Assembly (NCBI RefSeq): GCF_014230465.1
Contig: NZ_JAAXCY010000002.1
Span: 186,001 to 250,000, forward strand
Length of the DNA: 64,000 bases
From: Pseudomonas cremoris
GTDB lineage: Bacteria > Pseudomonadota > Gammaproteobacteria > Pseudomonadales > Pseudomonadaceae
Direction of reading: 5' to 3'
Position numbers and translations under genes: made by a program. Below are positions 29,119-37,438 of the stretch, one piece after another (within the stretch, counting starts at the first letter, position 1; each line of letters starts with the position of its first letter). The notes under the pieces were generated by a model that did no database searches, was not told where the DNA came from, and worked only from the letters and a program-made list of their open reading frames with translations.

Positions 29119-30009
29119 TCAGTCAATCGCGCGCAAGCACTCGGCAAAACGTTCGGCCAGGAAGCGCGCAGCCGGGCCCAGATGCTCGTCGCGCCGCCAA
29201 ACCAGCTCCACCACCAGGGCCGGAGGGGTCCACTCGCTGTCCAGTTCGATCATTTGTTGTTGGTAAGTCGGGTACTGCACGATATGCCGGGGAAGCCAGG
29301 CCCAGCCCAGGCCACTCATCAGCCATTCGGCCAACACGTAGAAACTGTCGGCACGCCACACCAAGGGGCTGGCGGCTTCGCTGCCGGGGTAGACACTGGT
29401 CTGGGTCGACATCAACAACTGGCGAAACTGCGCCAAGCGTTTGCAGTCCACATATGTCTCCTTGGCCAGCGGGTGATTCACCCCGCACACCGTGACCATT
29501 TCCACACTGCCGACCACCCGTCGCTCAAGGGCTTCGGGGATCTGGTCGTGATAGAACAACAGCCCCAGATCGGCCTTGCGCTCCACCAGCTTGCGCGCCA
29601 CATCGCCCTGGGCGGCGCTGGAAAGCTGTACTTCCAGATGGGGAAATTGACCAGCAAGCGCTTCAAGGCTGTCGAGCACCGGCTGGAACAGCATGGCTTC
29701 ATCTTGGGCCAGGCGCAGGCAGGCTTCTTCGCCGCGAGTCAGTGACAAGGCCCGGCCATTAAGCCGCTCACACTGGCGCAACACCTCACGCGCCTCCTCC
29801 AGCAGCACGCTGCCGGCTTCGGTCAGGCGCGGCTGACGGCCGCTGCTACGCTCAAACAGGCTCAGGCCCAGGTCAGCTTCCAGCAAGGCAATGCCAGTGC
29901 TGACCGCCGACTGCGCCTTGCGCTGTTCCCGCGCTACCGCCGAAAACGAACGCTGCTCAGCGACGCTGACAAATAGGCGCATCTGCTCCAGATTCCACTG
30001 CACGCTCAT
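29119..30009 (-). CDS. LysR family transcriptional regulator
   Basis: A 296-residue regulator with the N-terminal winged helix-turn-helix (residues about 1-62: MRLFVSVAEQRSFSAVAREQRKAQSAVSTGIALLEADLGLSLFER) and a C-terminal periplasmic-binding-like effector domain. It is divergent from the SMR transporter gene, and the 103-base gap holds a GATA-N11-TATC dyad that suits a LysR site. The obvious inference is that it controls emrE, itself, or both. The effector is unknown. It is 23 bases upstream of waaA on the same strand. Confidence 0.9.
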   Translation of the reverse strand: MSVQWNLEQMRLFVSVAEQRSFSAVAREQRKAQSAVSTGIALLEADLGLSLFERSSGRQPRLTEAGSVLLEEAREVLRQCERLNGRALSLTRGEEACLRLAQDEAMLFQPVLDSLEALAGQFPHLEVQLSSAAQGDVARKLVERKADLGLLFYHDQIPEALERRVVGSVEMVTVCGVNHPLAKETYVDCKRLAQFRQLLMSTQTSVYPGSEAASPLVWRADSFYVLAEWLMSGLGWAWLPRHIVQYPTYQQQMIELDSEWTPPALVVELVWRRDEHLGPAARFLAERFAECLRAID

Positions 30010-30031
30010 GGTTCAACCCATCTTCAATCCA

Positions 30032-30050
30032 GATAGGTAATGACTTTATC
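30032..30050. promoter_or_regulatory. Candidate LysR operator
   Basis: GATA (30032-30035), eleven bases, TATC (30047-30050): a dyad with T-N11-A spacing as in LysR recognition sites, centred in the divergent LysR/emrE promoter region. Confidence 0.45.
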
Positions 30051-30112
30051 CCATCTTCTGAAGCGTTAGAATGGCGACCTTATTAAGCACGACCCACACC
30101 GAGGATTACCCC

Positions 30113-30448
30113 ATGAATGCCGCCTACCTCTATCTGGCCATTGCCATCTGCTCGGAAGTGATCGCGACCGTCTCCATGAAAGCCATCAAGGGCTGGAGCA
30201 CGCCGATCCCGCTGTTGCTGGTGATCGTCGGGTATGCCACGGCCTTTTGGATGCTGACCCTGGTGGTGCGCACCATTCCCGTAGGCGTGGCGTATGCGGT
30301 GTGGGCCGGGATGGGGATCGTGATGGTCAGCATCGCCGCGCTGTTTATCTACGGGCAGAAGCTCGACACTCCGGCGATCATGGGCATGGGCCTGATCGTG
30401 CTGGGCGTCGTGGTGATTCAACTGTTCTCGAAAACCGCCGGGCACTGA
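30113..30448 (+). CDS. emrE: Small multidrug resistance (SMR) transporter EmrE type
   Basis: A 111-residue proton-coupled exporter of cationic compounds with four membrane segments. The essential glutamate is Glu15 (AICSEVIAT), equivalent to Glu14 of E. coli EmrE, and the SMR signature VGVAYAVWAGMGIV is present. The C-terminal QLFSKTAGH resembles the P. aeruginosa EmrE tail. The ATG at 30113 was chosen over an in-frame one 42 bases upstream because of the conserved start. It is divergent from a LysR gene and followed by an FAD oxidoreductase gene after 55 bases. Confidence 0.92.
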   Translation: MNAAYLYLAIAICSEVIATVSMKAIKGWSTPIPLLLVIVGYATAFWMLTLVVRTIPVGVAYAVWAGMGIVMVSIAALFIYGQKLDTPAIMGMGLIVLGVVVIQLFSKTAGH

Positions 30449-30503
30449 CCGCCACTCAACAGCCTGTATACTGCGCCTCTTGTCTTGAACACTGAGGTCG
30501 CCC

Positions 30504-31679
30504 ATGCCATCCGTTATTTCCACCGACGTCCTGATTGTCGGCGCCGGGGTTGCTGGCCTTTGGCTGAACGCGCGCTTGCGTCGCCAGGGGTTTTCCACGG
30601 TACTGGTGGAAAACGCCACCTTGGGCGGCGGGCAAAGCGTGAAGTCCCAGGGGATCATTCACGGCGGGGCGAAGTACGCCCTGCATGGCGCCCTCACCGG
30701 CGCATCCGAAGCCATTGCCGACATGCCGCGCCGCTGGCGTGAAGCGTTGGCGGGCACCGGAGAACTGGACCTGGCCGGCGTGCGCGTATTGTCCCAAGCC
30801 CATTACCTGTGGTCGCCCGGCACCCTCGCCGGCAACCTCACCAGCTTCTTTGCGAGCAAGGCCGTGCGCGGTCGCGTCGACCAGGTCAAGGGCGATGACC
30901 TGCCCCCTGCCCTGCAAGACCGGCGCTTCAAGGGCAAGGTCTATCGGCTGGCGGAACTGGTGGTGGACGTGCCCAGCGTGATCGAACGCCTCGCACAACT
31001 GGCTGGCGACGGCCTGCTTGCCGGTCAGCGCATCGAACCGCTGCTGGAAGGCAACAAGCTAGTGGGCTTGAAGGCGGATGGCCGCGAGATCCGCGCCCAA
31101 CGCATTGTGCTGAGCGCCGGGGGTGGCACCGCCGATTTGCTCAGCGACCTGGGCCTGAGCAAGCCGGCCATGCAAAAACGCCCGCTGCACATGATCATCG
31201 CCAAGGGCCCCGGCCTTAAACCGCTGTACGCACACTGCCTGGGCGGCGGTACCAAACCACGTATCACCGTCACCACCCATCCGGCCGCCGATGGCAATTG
31301 GGTGTGGTACATGGGTGGCGACATTGCCGAGGCTGATGGCGTGGCACGCACGCCAGCAGAACAGATCGCCACTGCGCAGAAAGAGTTGGCGCAGTTGCTG
31401 CCATGGATCGACATGAGCCAGACCCAATGGGCCACCCTGCGCGTGGACCGCGCCGAGCCCCTGCAATCGGGCCTGACGCGTCCCGACAATGCCTTCGTCT
31501 TTGAAGAAGGCCGCCTATTGGTGGGATGGCCTACCAAACTGGCCTTGGCACCGGATTTCGCCGATCGCGTGATCAACAGCCTGGAACGTGACGGCATTCG
31601 CCCAAGCGTCGCCGAGCCGTTGCCGGAGCTGCCAAAACCCGCCATTGGCGTACCGGCCTGGGAGCAATTGCTTCCATGA
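30504..31679 (+). CDS. FAD-dependent oxidoreductase (DAO-like)
   Basis: A 391-residue flavoprotein with an N-terminal Rossmann FAD motif DVLIVGAGVAGLWLNARL and a second FAD-binding element near VLSAGGGTADLL. It resembles D-amino-acid oxidase/glycine oxidase-like proteins in layout (DAO family), but the substrate cannot be read from the sequence. Its stop overlaps the next gene by four bases (ATGA), so it is coupled to an aldo/keto reductase; the pair may act on the same compound. The same pair follows emrE in P. aeruginosa. Confidence 0.82.
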   Translation: MPSVISTDVLIVGAGVAGLWLNARLRRQGFSTVLVENATLGGGQSVKSQGIIHGGAKYALHGALTGASEAIADMPRRWREALAGTGELDLAGVRVLSQAHYLWSPGTLAGNLTSFFASKAVRGRVDQVKGDDLPPALQDRRFKGKVYRLAELVVDVPSVIERLAQLAGDGLLAGQRIEPLLEGNKLVGLKADGREIRAQRIVLSAGGGTADLLSDLGLSKPAMQKRPLHMIIAKGPGLKPLYAHCLGGGTKPRITVTTHPAADGNWVWYMGGDIAEADGVARTPAEQIATAQKELAQLLPWIDMSQTQWATLRVDRAEPLQSGLTRPDNAFVFEEGRLLVGWPTKLALAPDFADRVINSLERDGIRPSVAEPLPELPKPAIGVPAWEQLLP

Positions 31680-32488
31680 GCCTGCCAACCTTGCACGACC
31701 TACATCGCCCCCTGGGCAGCACTGGCCTGTTGGTATCACCGCTGGGCCTCGGCACCGTCAAACTGGGCCGTGATCAGGGGGTTAAATACCCCAATGGCTT
31801 CCAGATTCCCGATGATGACGCCGCACGCATGCTGTTGCGCCAGGCTCGCGAGCTGGGCATCAACCTGATCGACACTGCGCCGGCCTATGGCATGAGTGAA
31901 GAACGCCTGGGGCCGCTGCTGCGCGACCAACGCAAGGATTGGGTGATCGTCAGCAAAGTGGGCGAAGAGTTCGAGAATGGCGTGTCCAGCCACGATTTCA
32001 GCGCCGCCCATACCCGGATGTCGATTGAACGCAGCTTGAAACGACTTGAAACTGATTTTATCGATCTGGTGCTGGTGCACTCCGACGGCAACGACCTGCA
32101 CATCCTCAACGACTGCGAGGTCTACCAGACCCTGGCGGCATTGAAACAGGAAGGCAAAATCCGTGGCTTCGGCTTCTCCGGCAAAACCGTCGAAGGCGGC
32201 GTGAAGGCTCTAGAACAGGGCGATTGCGCGATGGTGACCTACAATTTGAACGAACAGGCCGAGAAAGCCGTCATTGACTATGCAGCGGCGAACGGCAAGG
32301 GCATCCTAGTGAAAAAGGCGCTGGCCAGTGGCCACGTTTGCCTGGAGCCCGGGGTGGATCCAATACACGCCAGTTTCATGTTGTTGTTTGCGCAAACAGG
32401 TGTCGCCAGTGCTATTGTCGGGACCATTAATCCGCTGCACCTGGCCCACAACGTGGCGACTGCTGCCAAGGTCATTCGTCAACTCTGA
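31676..32488 (+). CDS. Aldo/keto reductase
   Basis: A 270-residue NAD(P)H-dependent oxidoreductase of the aldo/keto reductase superfamily. The TIM-barrel features include LGLGTVKLG at the start, LIDTAPAYGMSEERLG with the catalytic Asp and Tyr, WVIVSKVG with the catalytic Lys, and LVLVHSDG with the catalytic His. The protein is somewhat shorter than the family average of about 320, missing parts of the C-terminal loop. It overlaps the FAD oxidoreductase by four bases; the unknown gene at 32530 follows 41 bases later. The substrate is unknown. Confidence 0.88.
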   Translation: MSLPTLHDLHRPLGSTGLLVSPLGLGTVKLGRDQGVKYPNGFQIPDDDAARMLLRQARELGINLIDTAPAYGMSEERLGPLLRDQRKDWVIVSKVGEEFENGVSSHDFSAAHTRMSIERSLKRLETDFIDLVLVHSDGNDLHILNDCEVYQTLAALKQEGKIRGFGFSGKTVEGGVKALEQGDCAMVTYNLNEQAEKAVIDYAAANGKGILVKKALASGHVCLEPGVDPIHASFMLLFAQTGVASAIVGTINPLHLAHNVATAAKVIRQL

Positions 32489-32529
32489 TGCCGCCGACGC
32501 GGCCGACCCCGTCGCAAGAAGGAGCCGAC

Positions 32530-33489
32530 ATGCCGCGAACGCTCATAAGAAAAAACCCCAGTAACTTTAAAACACTGCCGCTGCACGTCGAAGCCACCCC
32601 CGAAGGCCTGAGTTACCAGAGCGTCGGCATGCCGCTCAACTTTGCCCAGACCCTGCAACGGCGCAAGCCGGTGGAGGTGGCCGACCCCGAGCGTTTCGCA
32701 CTGGAGTTGGCGAACCTGGGCGTGTCGGTACGACTGACCCTGCATTGGCAAAACAAGGATTACTGGGTGCTGGTGCGCCAACGTCGCCAGGACCGTGGCG
32801 ACGTAGTGCTCAAGCTGATCTCCGGCTACGTCCCCGCCCACGAACTGAACCTGCCACTGCACACCGCCATCCAGGAAATCGCCGAAGAATGCCTGCTGGA
32901 GACGCCTGAGGGCTGGCTCAGCGGGCGCTTCAACGACACTTGGCTGCCCGCGCCCTATTCCGCCGCGTTGCATTACCGCGAAGCCCTGCCATTTCGCCTG
33001 AGCCCGCTGTCCGGCGCCGCGCGCCCGGTGCGTTGCGCCACCACTCAATTGATCGAGCGCCCACGGGCCTACGTGCACCTGCCCACGGCGTCGTTGCAGT
33101 TGATCTATGACCTGCGCCTGGAGGTGCCCAAGGAAGCCAAATCCTTGAGCCTGTTCCATGTGGACGAGCGCCTGGAAGGCGACCAACTGGTCGCGCGCCT
33201 GGACCGCCAGCGTCCGGACCTGTACCTGATGCCACTTAAGGACGGCCAACCGCTGGCTGAGCTGTACACCGTCAAGAAAGACCAACTGTACCCAGCCAGC
33301 ACACGGGGTTTGTACCTGGCGGAAAGCTTCGCCCAACAGGAAGGCTGGCTGGTGCGTGAGGAGCGGATTCGCTGGAAGGATTGGCTGCGCCAGCAAGGCT
33401 TGGCGGAGCCGGAGAAAGAGTCGAAATTGAAGCGCCTGGCACAGCGGGTGCTGCGCAAGATCGTGCCGAAGAAAAAAGCCAGTCGCTAA
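32530..33489 (+). CDS. Conserved protein of unknown function
   Basis: A 319-residue cytoplasmic protein with no signal peptide or membrane segment and a very basic C-terminus (RLAQRVLRKIVPKKKASR). I do not recognise a named family. One stretch, HTAIQEIAEECLLETPEGW near residue 115, resembles the core of a Nudix box, but the leading glycine and arginine are missing, so any such activity is doubtful. The ATG at 32530 has a good AAGGAG at 32519. It is the third gene after emrE on the same strand, following the oxidoreductase and aldo/keto reductase, and is conserved in this position in other pseudomonads as far as I recall. Confidence 0.7.
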   Translation: MPRTLIRKNPSNFKTLPLHVEATPEGLSYQSVGMPLNFAQTLQRRKPVEVADPERFALELANLGVSVRLTLHWQNKDYWVLVRQRRQDRGDVVLKLISGYVPAHELNLPLHTAIQEIAEECLLETPEGWLSGRFNDTWLPAPYSAALHYREALPFRLSPLSGAARPVRCATTQLIERPRAYVHLPTASLQLIYDLRLEVPKEAKSLSLFHVDERLEGDQLVARLDRQRPDLYLMPLKDGQPLAELYTVKKDQLYPASTRGLYLAESFAQQEGWLVREERIRWKDWLRQQGLAEPEKESKLKRLAQRVLRKIVPKKKASR

Positions 33490-33493
33490 AACC

Positions 33494-33525
33494 AATGTGG
33501 AAGCTGGCTTGCCTGCTCCCACATT
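33494..33525. repeat. Degenerate REP-like palindrome
   Basis: AATGTGG at the left and CCCACATT at the right enclose a decayed core (AAGCTGGCTTGCCTGCT). It looks like a REP unit that has lost most of its arms, and it may work as a weak terminator between convergent genes. Confidence 0.6.
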
Positions 33526-33533
33526 CGATTGCA

Positions 33534-34460
33534 TCAACCCTTGAGCAAGCGCTCCAGGCCGACCTTTAGAGGTGTCGGCTCGGGCAACGTGAAACTTGCC
33601 AACAGCCGCTGGTTATTCGCCCGCGAATGCTTGATGTCTCCCGAACGTGGCGGGCCGTAAGTCACGGTGGGCAAGCTGCCGACCGCTTCTTCCAGCGCCT
33701 GCAATACCTGCTTGAGGGTAGTCGTGCGGTTCCAGCCCACGTTGATCGCCCCCAAAGGCGCTTCTTGCGCTTCGATGGCCTGCACCAACACCTTCACCAA
33801 GTCCTCCACATACATGAAGTCTCGGGTTTGCTCGCCATCGCCAAACACGGTGATCGGCAGGCCCTGTTGCGCACGCTCGCTGAAGATACTGATCACGCCG
33901 GAGTACGGCGATGACGGATCCTGGCGCGGGCCAAATATATTGAAGAAGCGGAAAATCACCGGCTCCAGGCCATGCTGGCGGCGGTAGAAATCAAAGTAGT
34001 GCTCACCGGCCAACTTGTCGGACGCATAGGGCGTCAACGGTGCCTTGGTGGTCGCTTCATCAATCGAAGCGCCTTCACCGTTGTTGCCGTACACCGCCGC
34101 GCTGGAGGCGTACACCACGCGCTTGACGCCGGCTTTGCGCATGGCTTCGCAGAGGTTCAAGGTGCCAATGAAGTTGCTCTGGTGCGTGCTGACCGGATCG
34201 TCCACCGAAGCCTGCACCGACGCCACCGCGGCCAAGTGCACGACCGCGGTCATACCCACGGCAGCACGCGCCACCCGCTCGGCATCGGCCACGTCACCTT
34301 CCAGCAACTCGACGCGAGGATTGTCCAACGGCAGGTTGCTGCGCTTGCCGGTGGAAAGATTATCCAGCACCCGCACTTCATAACCCAAGGCGAGCAACGC
34401 ATCCACCAGGTGCGAGCCGATAAAGCCCGCACCACCGGTGATGAGCACCCGCTTAGTCAT
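33534..34460 (-). CDS. NAD-dependent epimerase/dehydratase (extended SDR)
   Basis: A 308-residue extended short-chain dehydrogenase. It has the N-terminal NAD motif ITGGAGFIGSHLVDALL, the HLAAVASV segment, and the catalytic YASDK (Tyr-x3-Lys), plus FNIFGPRQDP and the DFMYVEDLV signature of UDP-sugar 4-epimerases. It is likely a UDP-hexose/HexNAc 4-epimerase or 4,6-dehydratase-like enzyme, and the substrate is unknown. Its first eight bases overlap hldE, so both are co-translated, which ties it to lipopolysaccharide sugar synthesis. It is not HldD, which belongs to a different subgroup and lies elsewhere in pseudomonads. Confidence 0.82.
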   Translation of the reverse strand: MTKRVLITGGAGFIGSHLVDALLALGYEVRVLDNLSTGKRSNLPLDNPRVELLEGDVADAERVARAAVGMTAVVHLAAVASVQASVDDPVSTHQSNFIGTLNLCEAMRKAGVKRVVYASSAAVYGNNGEGASIDEATTKAPLTPYASDKLAGEHYFDFYRRQHGLEPVIFRFFNIFGPRQDPSSPYSGVISIFSERAQQGLPITVFGDGEQTRDFMYVEDLVKVLVQAIEAQEAPLGAINVGWNRTTTLKQVLQALEEAVGSLPTVTYGPPRSGDIKHSRANNQRLLASFTLPEPTPLKVGLERLLKG

Positions 34461-35877
34461 TACCGCGGATCTTCTCGACAATTGCCGTGGTCGAGCTGTT
34501 TTCAACCAGCCCCAGCACTTTGACCTTGCCGCCATAGGCGCTGACGATATCGGCACCGACCACTTGGTCGACGGAATAGTCACCGCCCTTGACCAGTACG
34601 TCCGGCTTGACCTGGGCCAGCAGGTTTTCCGGGGTCGCTTCAGGGAAGCTGATCACCCAGTCCACCGCGCCCAGGCCTGCCAGCACCGCCATGCGTCGGT
34701 CGACGCTGTTGATCGGACGACCCGGCCCTTTCAGGCGGCTGACCGACGCATCGTCGTTGACCGCAACGATCAGGCGATCGCCTTGGGCGCGCGCTTGCTC
34801 CAGGTAGGTCACGTGACCGGCGTGCAGAATGTCGAAGCAGCCGTTGGTGAACACAATGCTTTCGTTGTGGGCACGCGCATCGTCAATGGCCAGCAACAAT
34901 TGTTCGATGGTCAGTACACCGCGCTCCGAGCCTTCGGAACGCTGGATAGCCCGGCGCAATTCAGGCGCGCTGATCGCAGCGGTACCCAACTTGCCGACCA
35001 CGATACCCGCCGCCAAATTGGCCAGGGCCACGGCGTGGGGCAGCTCTTCGCCGGCCGCAATCGAGGCGGCCAGGGTGGAGATTACGGTATCACCGGCACC
35101 GGTGACGTCGAACACTTCACGGGCCCGCGCTGGCAGGTGCATCGCCGGGTGGCCGGGACGCAGCAGGGTCATGCCGTGCTCGCCACGGGTTACCAGCAAG
35201 GCGCCAAGGTCGAGATCGGCCATCAGTGCCGCGCCCTTGCTCACCAGTTCATGCTCGTCGGCGCAACCGCCAACGATGGCTTCGAACTCACTGAGGTTCG
35301 GGGTGATCAGGCTGGCTCCGCGATAAATCGAGAAGTCCTTGCCCTTGGGATCGGCCAGCACAGGAATACCCTTGGCCTTGGCGGCCTGGATCAACACCTG
35401 GTGGTTCCTCAAGGCGCCTTTGCCGTAGTCGGACAAGACCAGCACCTTGATGCCTTCGAGCAGCTCGTCGACCTGGCCACTGAGGGCCAGGGCGTCGGTG
35501 GCGAAGGGTTCTTCGAAATCGATACGCAGCAATTGCTGGTGACGGCTCATGACCCGCAGCTTGACGATGGTCGGCTGATGGGCGATGCGCTGGAACAGCG
35601 CGCGCACACCAGCACCGCGCAGGCTGTTGGCCAGGCTGTCGGCGGCTTCGTCGTCGCCGGTCACACCCACCAGGGAAGCCGGGGCGCCGAGCGCGGCAAT
35701 GTTAAGGGCAACGTTGGCAGCGCCACCTGGACGGTCTTCGATTTGCTCGACCTTGACTACCGGTACCGGTGCCTCAGGGGAAATCCGTGAGGTACCGCCA
35801 TGCCAGTAACGGTCGAGCATGACATCGCCGACCACCAAGACAGGGGCTTGATCGAATCGCGGCATGGACAACTTCAT
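34453..35877 (-). CDS. hldE: Bifunctional D-glycero-beta-D-manno-heptose-7-phosphate kinase/1-phosphate adenylyltransferase
   Basis: HldE phosphorylates heptose 7-phosphate and later adds AMP to the 1-phosphate to make ADP-heptose for the inner core. The 474-residue protein has an N-terminal ribokinase domain (DVMLDRYWHGG, GGAANVALN, catalytic DVTGAGDT) and a C-terminal nucleotidyltransferase domain with TNGCFDILHAGHVTYLEQAR, which holds the HxGH motif. The ATG at 35877 (MKLSMPRFDQAPV) is used. It is downstream of cysC by 103 bases and overlaps the epimerase gene. Confidence 0.96.
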   Translation of the reverse strand: MKLSMPRFDQAPVLVVGDVMLDRYWHGGTSRISPEAPVPVVKVEQIEDRPGGAANVALNIAALGAPASLVGVTGDDEAADSLANSLRGAGVRALFQRIAHQPTIVKLRVMSRHQQLLRIDFEEPFATDALALSGQVDELLEGIKVLVLSDYGKGALRNHQVLIQAAKAKGIPVLADPKGKDFSIYRGASLITPNLSEFEAIVGGCADEHELVSKGAALMADLDLGALLVTRGEHGMTLLRPGHPAMHLPARAREVFDVTGAGDTVISTLAASIAAGEELPHAVALANLAAGIVVGKLGTAAISAPELRRAIQRSEGSERGVLTIEQLLLAIDDARAHNESIVFTNGCFDILHAGHVTYLEQARAQGDRLIVAVNDDASVSRLKGPGRPINSVDRRMAVLAGLGAVDWVISFPEATPENLLAQVKPDVLVKGGDYSVDQVVGADIVSAYGGKVKVLGLVENSSTTAIVEKIRGND

Positions 35878-35980
35878 GGAGCAACCCACATACAAAATGA
35901 ACAGGGGCGCGATATTAGCACAGGGTGAGCGCCGCCTAGTTCGAGAGCTTTATCTGTAAAGCATCGGGCGGCGCAACTGA

Positions 35981-36589
35981 TCATTTTTTAAACAAGGTCG
36001 CCAGAATATGCTCCACGGCGTCGGCCAGTTCGACCTCGTCAGTGTTGACCTCGCAGTCGGCCTTGATCGGCGCCTCATAGGGGCTGTCCAGGCCGGTAAA
36101 CGCTTTGATGCGCCCTTCCAGTGCCAAGCGGTACAGGCCCTTGGGGTCGCGCCGTGCGCACACCTCGAACGGCGTGCTGATGTAGACCTCGTGGAATTGC
36201 CCCGGTCCGAACAATGCCTTGGCGGTCGCCCGGTCGGCGCTGAACGGCGAGATGGCCGAGACGATCACGATCAGCCCCGCATCCACCATCAGCCGTGCGA
36301 CTTCGCCAATACGCCGGATATTTTCCTTGCGCGCGGCATCGGTCATGCCCAGGTCATTGCACAAACCAGTGCGCAAATTATCGCCGTCGAGCACAAAGGT
36401 GTGACGCCCCTGCTCGTTAAGTTGCACCTCCAGGGCATTGGCCAGTGTCGACTTGCCGGACCCGGACAACCCAGTTAGCCACAGGCAGCAAGGTTGCTGG
36501 TGCTTGAGCGCCGCCCGTGCAGCCACCGACAACGACAAGGCAAAAGGACGGATGGAAGCAGACCCCAAGGAAAGCGACTGACTATTCAT
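35981..36589 (-). CDS. cysC: Stand-alone adenylylsulfate (APS) kinase
   Basis: CysC phosphorylates APS to PAPS, the sulfuryl donor. The 202-residue protein has the P-loop GLSGSGKST (residues 40-48), the APS-binding DGDNLRTGLCNDLG, the IRRIGEVARLMVDAG helix and the FLVVS-type ISPFSADR region. It is a free enzyme, not fused to CysN as in the usual CysNC of pseudomonads, so it looks like a second source of PAPS. Its first eight bases overlap the sulfotransferase gene, which is strong evidence for a shared job. It needs APS from ATP sulfurylase encoded elsewhere. Confidence 0.93.
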   Translation of the reverse strand: MNSQSLSLGSASIRPFALSLSVAARAALKHQQPCCLWLTGLSGSGKSTLANALEVQLNEQGRHTFVLDGDNLRTGLCNDLGMTDAARKENIRRIGEVARLMVDAGLIVIVSAISPFSADRATAKALFGPGQFHEVYISTPFEVCARRDPKGLYRLALEGRIKAFTGLDSPYEAPIKADCEVNTDEVELADAVEHILATLFKK

Positions 36590-37286
36590 AACCCAGGACC
36601 TCGTAGTCACGTTGATAGGCACGCCTGACCAGACGGCGCGTACGCAGGGTGCAAAAATCCCTGACCGGCTCGTTGCGACGCGCCAGGGAAACATTCAAAT
36701 GTGGCAGGGAGCCGTCCACGCCAAGGCGCTCGCACAGGTGTTGGAAGTCCTGTTGCAAGGACTCCTGGCGCCCAAGGAAATCCATGGCCATCTGGCCCAT
36801 GTGATCGACCAGGAAGTCGGTCTGGGGTGCGAAGTGCAATTGGCGGCGCAGGTTGTCCGGGTGCAGCCAACCTGCAACAAAATGGTCGAAATCACGGTAA
36901 TGGGAAACCAGCGCCTGGGCTTGCAGGTCGCGCTCGCCCATGCGGTTGTTGCGCAAGTAGGTGTACGCCGAATAGGCACGCTCAAGCGGATCACGCACGA
37001 AGGCAAACTTGAAACTGCGTGCGCAGTGCTCGGGGAATTGTTGCTGGTACCAGTAGTACGGCAGGTGCCCCGGCCAGCGCCCGTCCATCAACACCGAACA
37101 CACGCTGCTGCCGGCGCATTTGGGCACGTGGATAAACACGCATTTGTGCCGCTCGAAAGCCGCGGGAAGTGTGGTGACTGCCGACAGGGATTTGTTCACC
37201 GCCTGCCGATCCACCACCGACAAACGCCCCAGCAGGAACACCCTCTGATGTTTGGGAAGCAGTTTCCAGAACAGACGTTGCAACAT
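36582..37286 (-). CDS. Sulfotransferase family protein (PAPS-dependent)
   Basis: A 234-residue soluble sulfotransferase of the carbohydrate (Sulfotransfer_2-like) type. The PAPS 5'-phosphosulfate loop IHVPKCAGSS (Lys56) and the 3'-phosphate motif FVRDPLERAYSAY are both clear. No signal peptide is seen, so it acts in the cytoplasm on a glycan or lipid precursor. The ATG at 37286 is preferred to a GTG at 37298. The 3' end overlaps cysC by eight bases, and msbA ends upstream at a terminator, so the pair has its own promoter. The acceptor cannot be told from sequence. A corresponding gene is absent between rfaE and msbA in P. aeruginosa as I recall. Confidence 0.88.
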   Translation of the reverse strand: MLQRLFWKLLPKHQRVFLLGRLSVVDRQAVNKSLSAVTTLPAAFERHKCVFIHVPKCAGSSVCSVLMDGRWPGHLPYYWYQQQFPEHCARSFKFAFVRDPLERAYSAYTYLRNNRMGERDLQAQALVSHYRDFDHFVAGWLHPDNLRRQLHFAPQTDFLVDHMGQMAMDFLGRQESLQQDFQHLCERLGVDGSLPHLNVSLARRNEPVRDFCTLRTRRLVRRAYQRDYEVLGYE

Positions 37287-37406
37287 TCCATTACCCACGC
37301 AAGAAGGTTAACCCTCTCGTTCGTCATTCGAATCGAGAAGGCCAACATAACAAACGATAGGCAGCGAACTATTTAGCTTTGGTCAAGGCTGTAAGGGTTT
37401 GGATAC

Positions 37407-37433
37407 AAAAAACGGGGCGCATTGCGCGCCCCG
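37407..37433 (-). terminator. msbA terminator
   Basis: On the minus strand, ACGGGGCGC-loop-GCGCCCCGT followed by TTTTTTG: a textbook intrinsic terminator just past the msbA stop. It separates msbA from the sulfotransferase gene. Confidence 0.9.
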
Positions 37434-37438
37434 TCTTG

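Noticed and set aside
32860..32940. Active Nudix hydrolase in the gene at 32530
   Set aside because: The glycine and arginine of the Nudix box are absent, so only a weak structural resemblance is noted.
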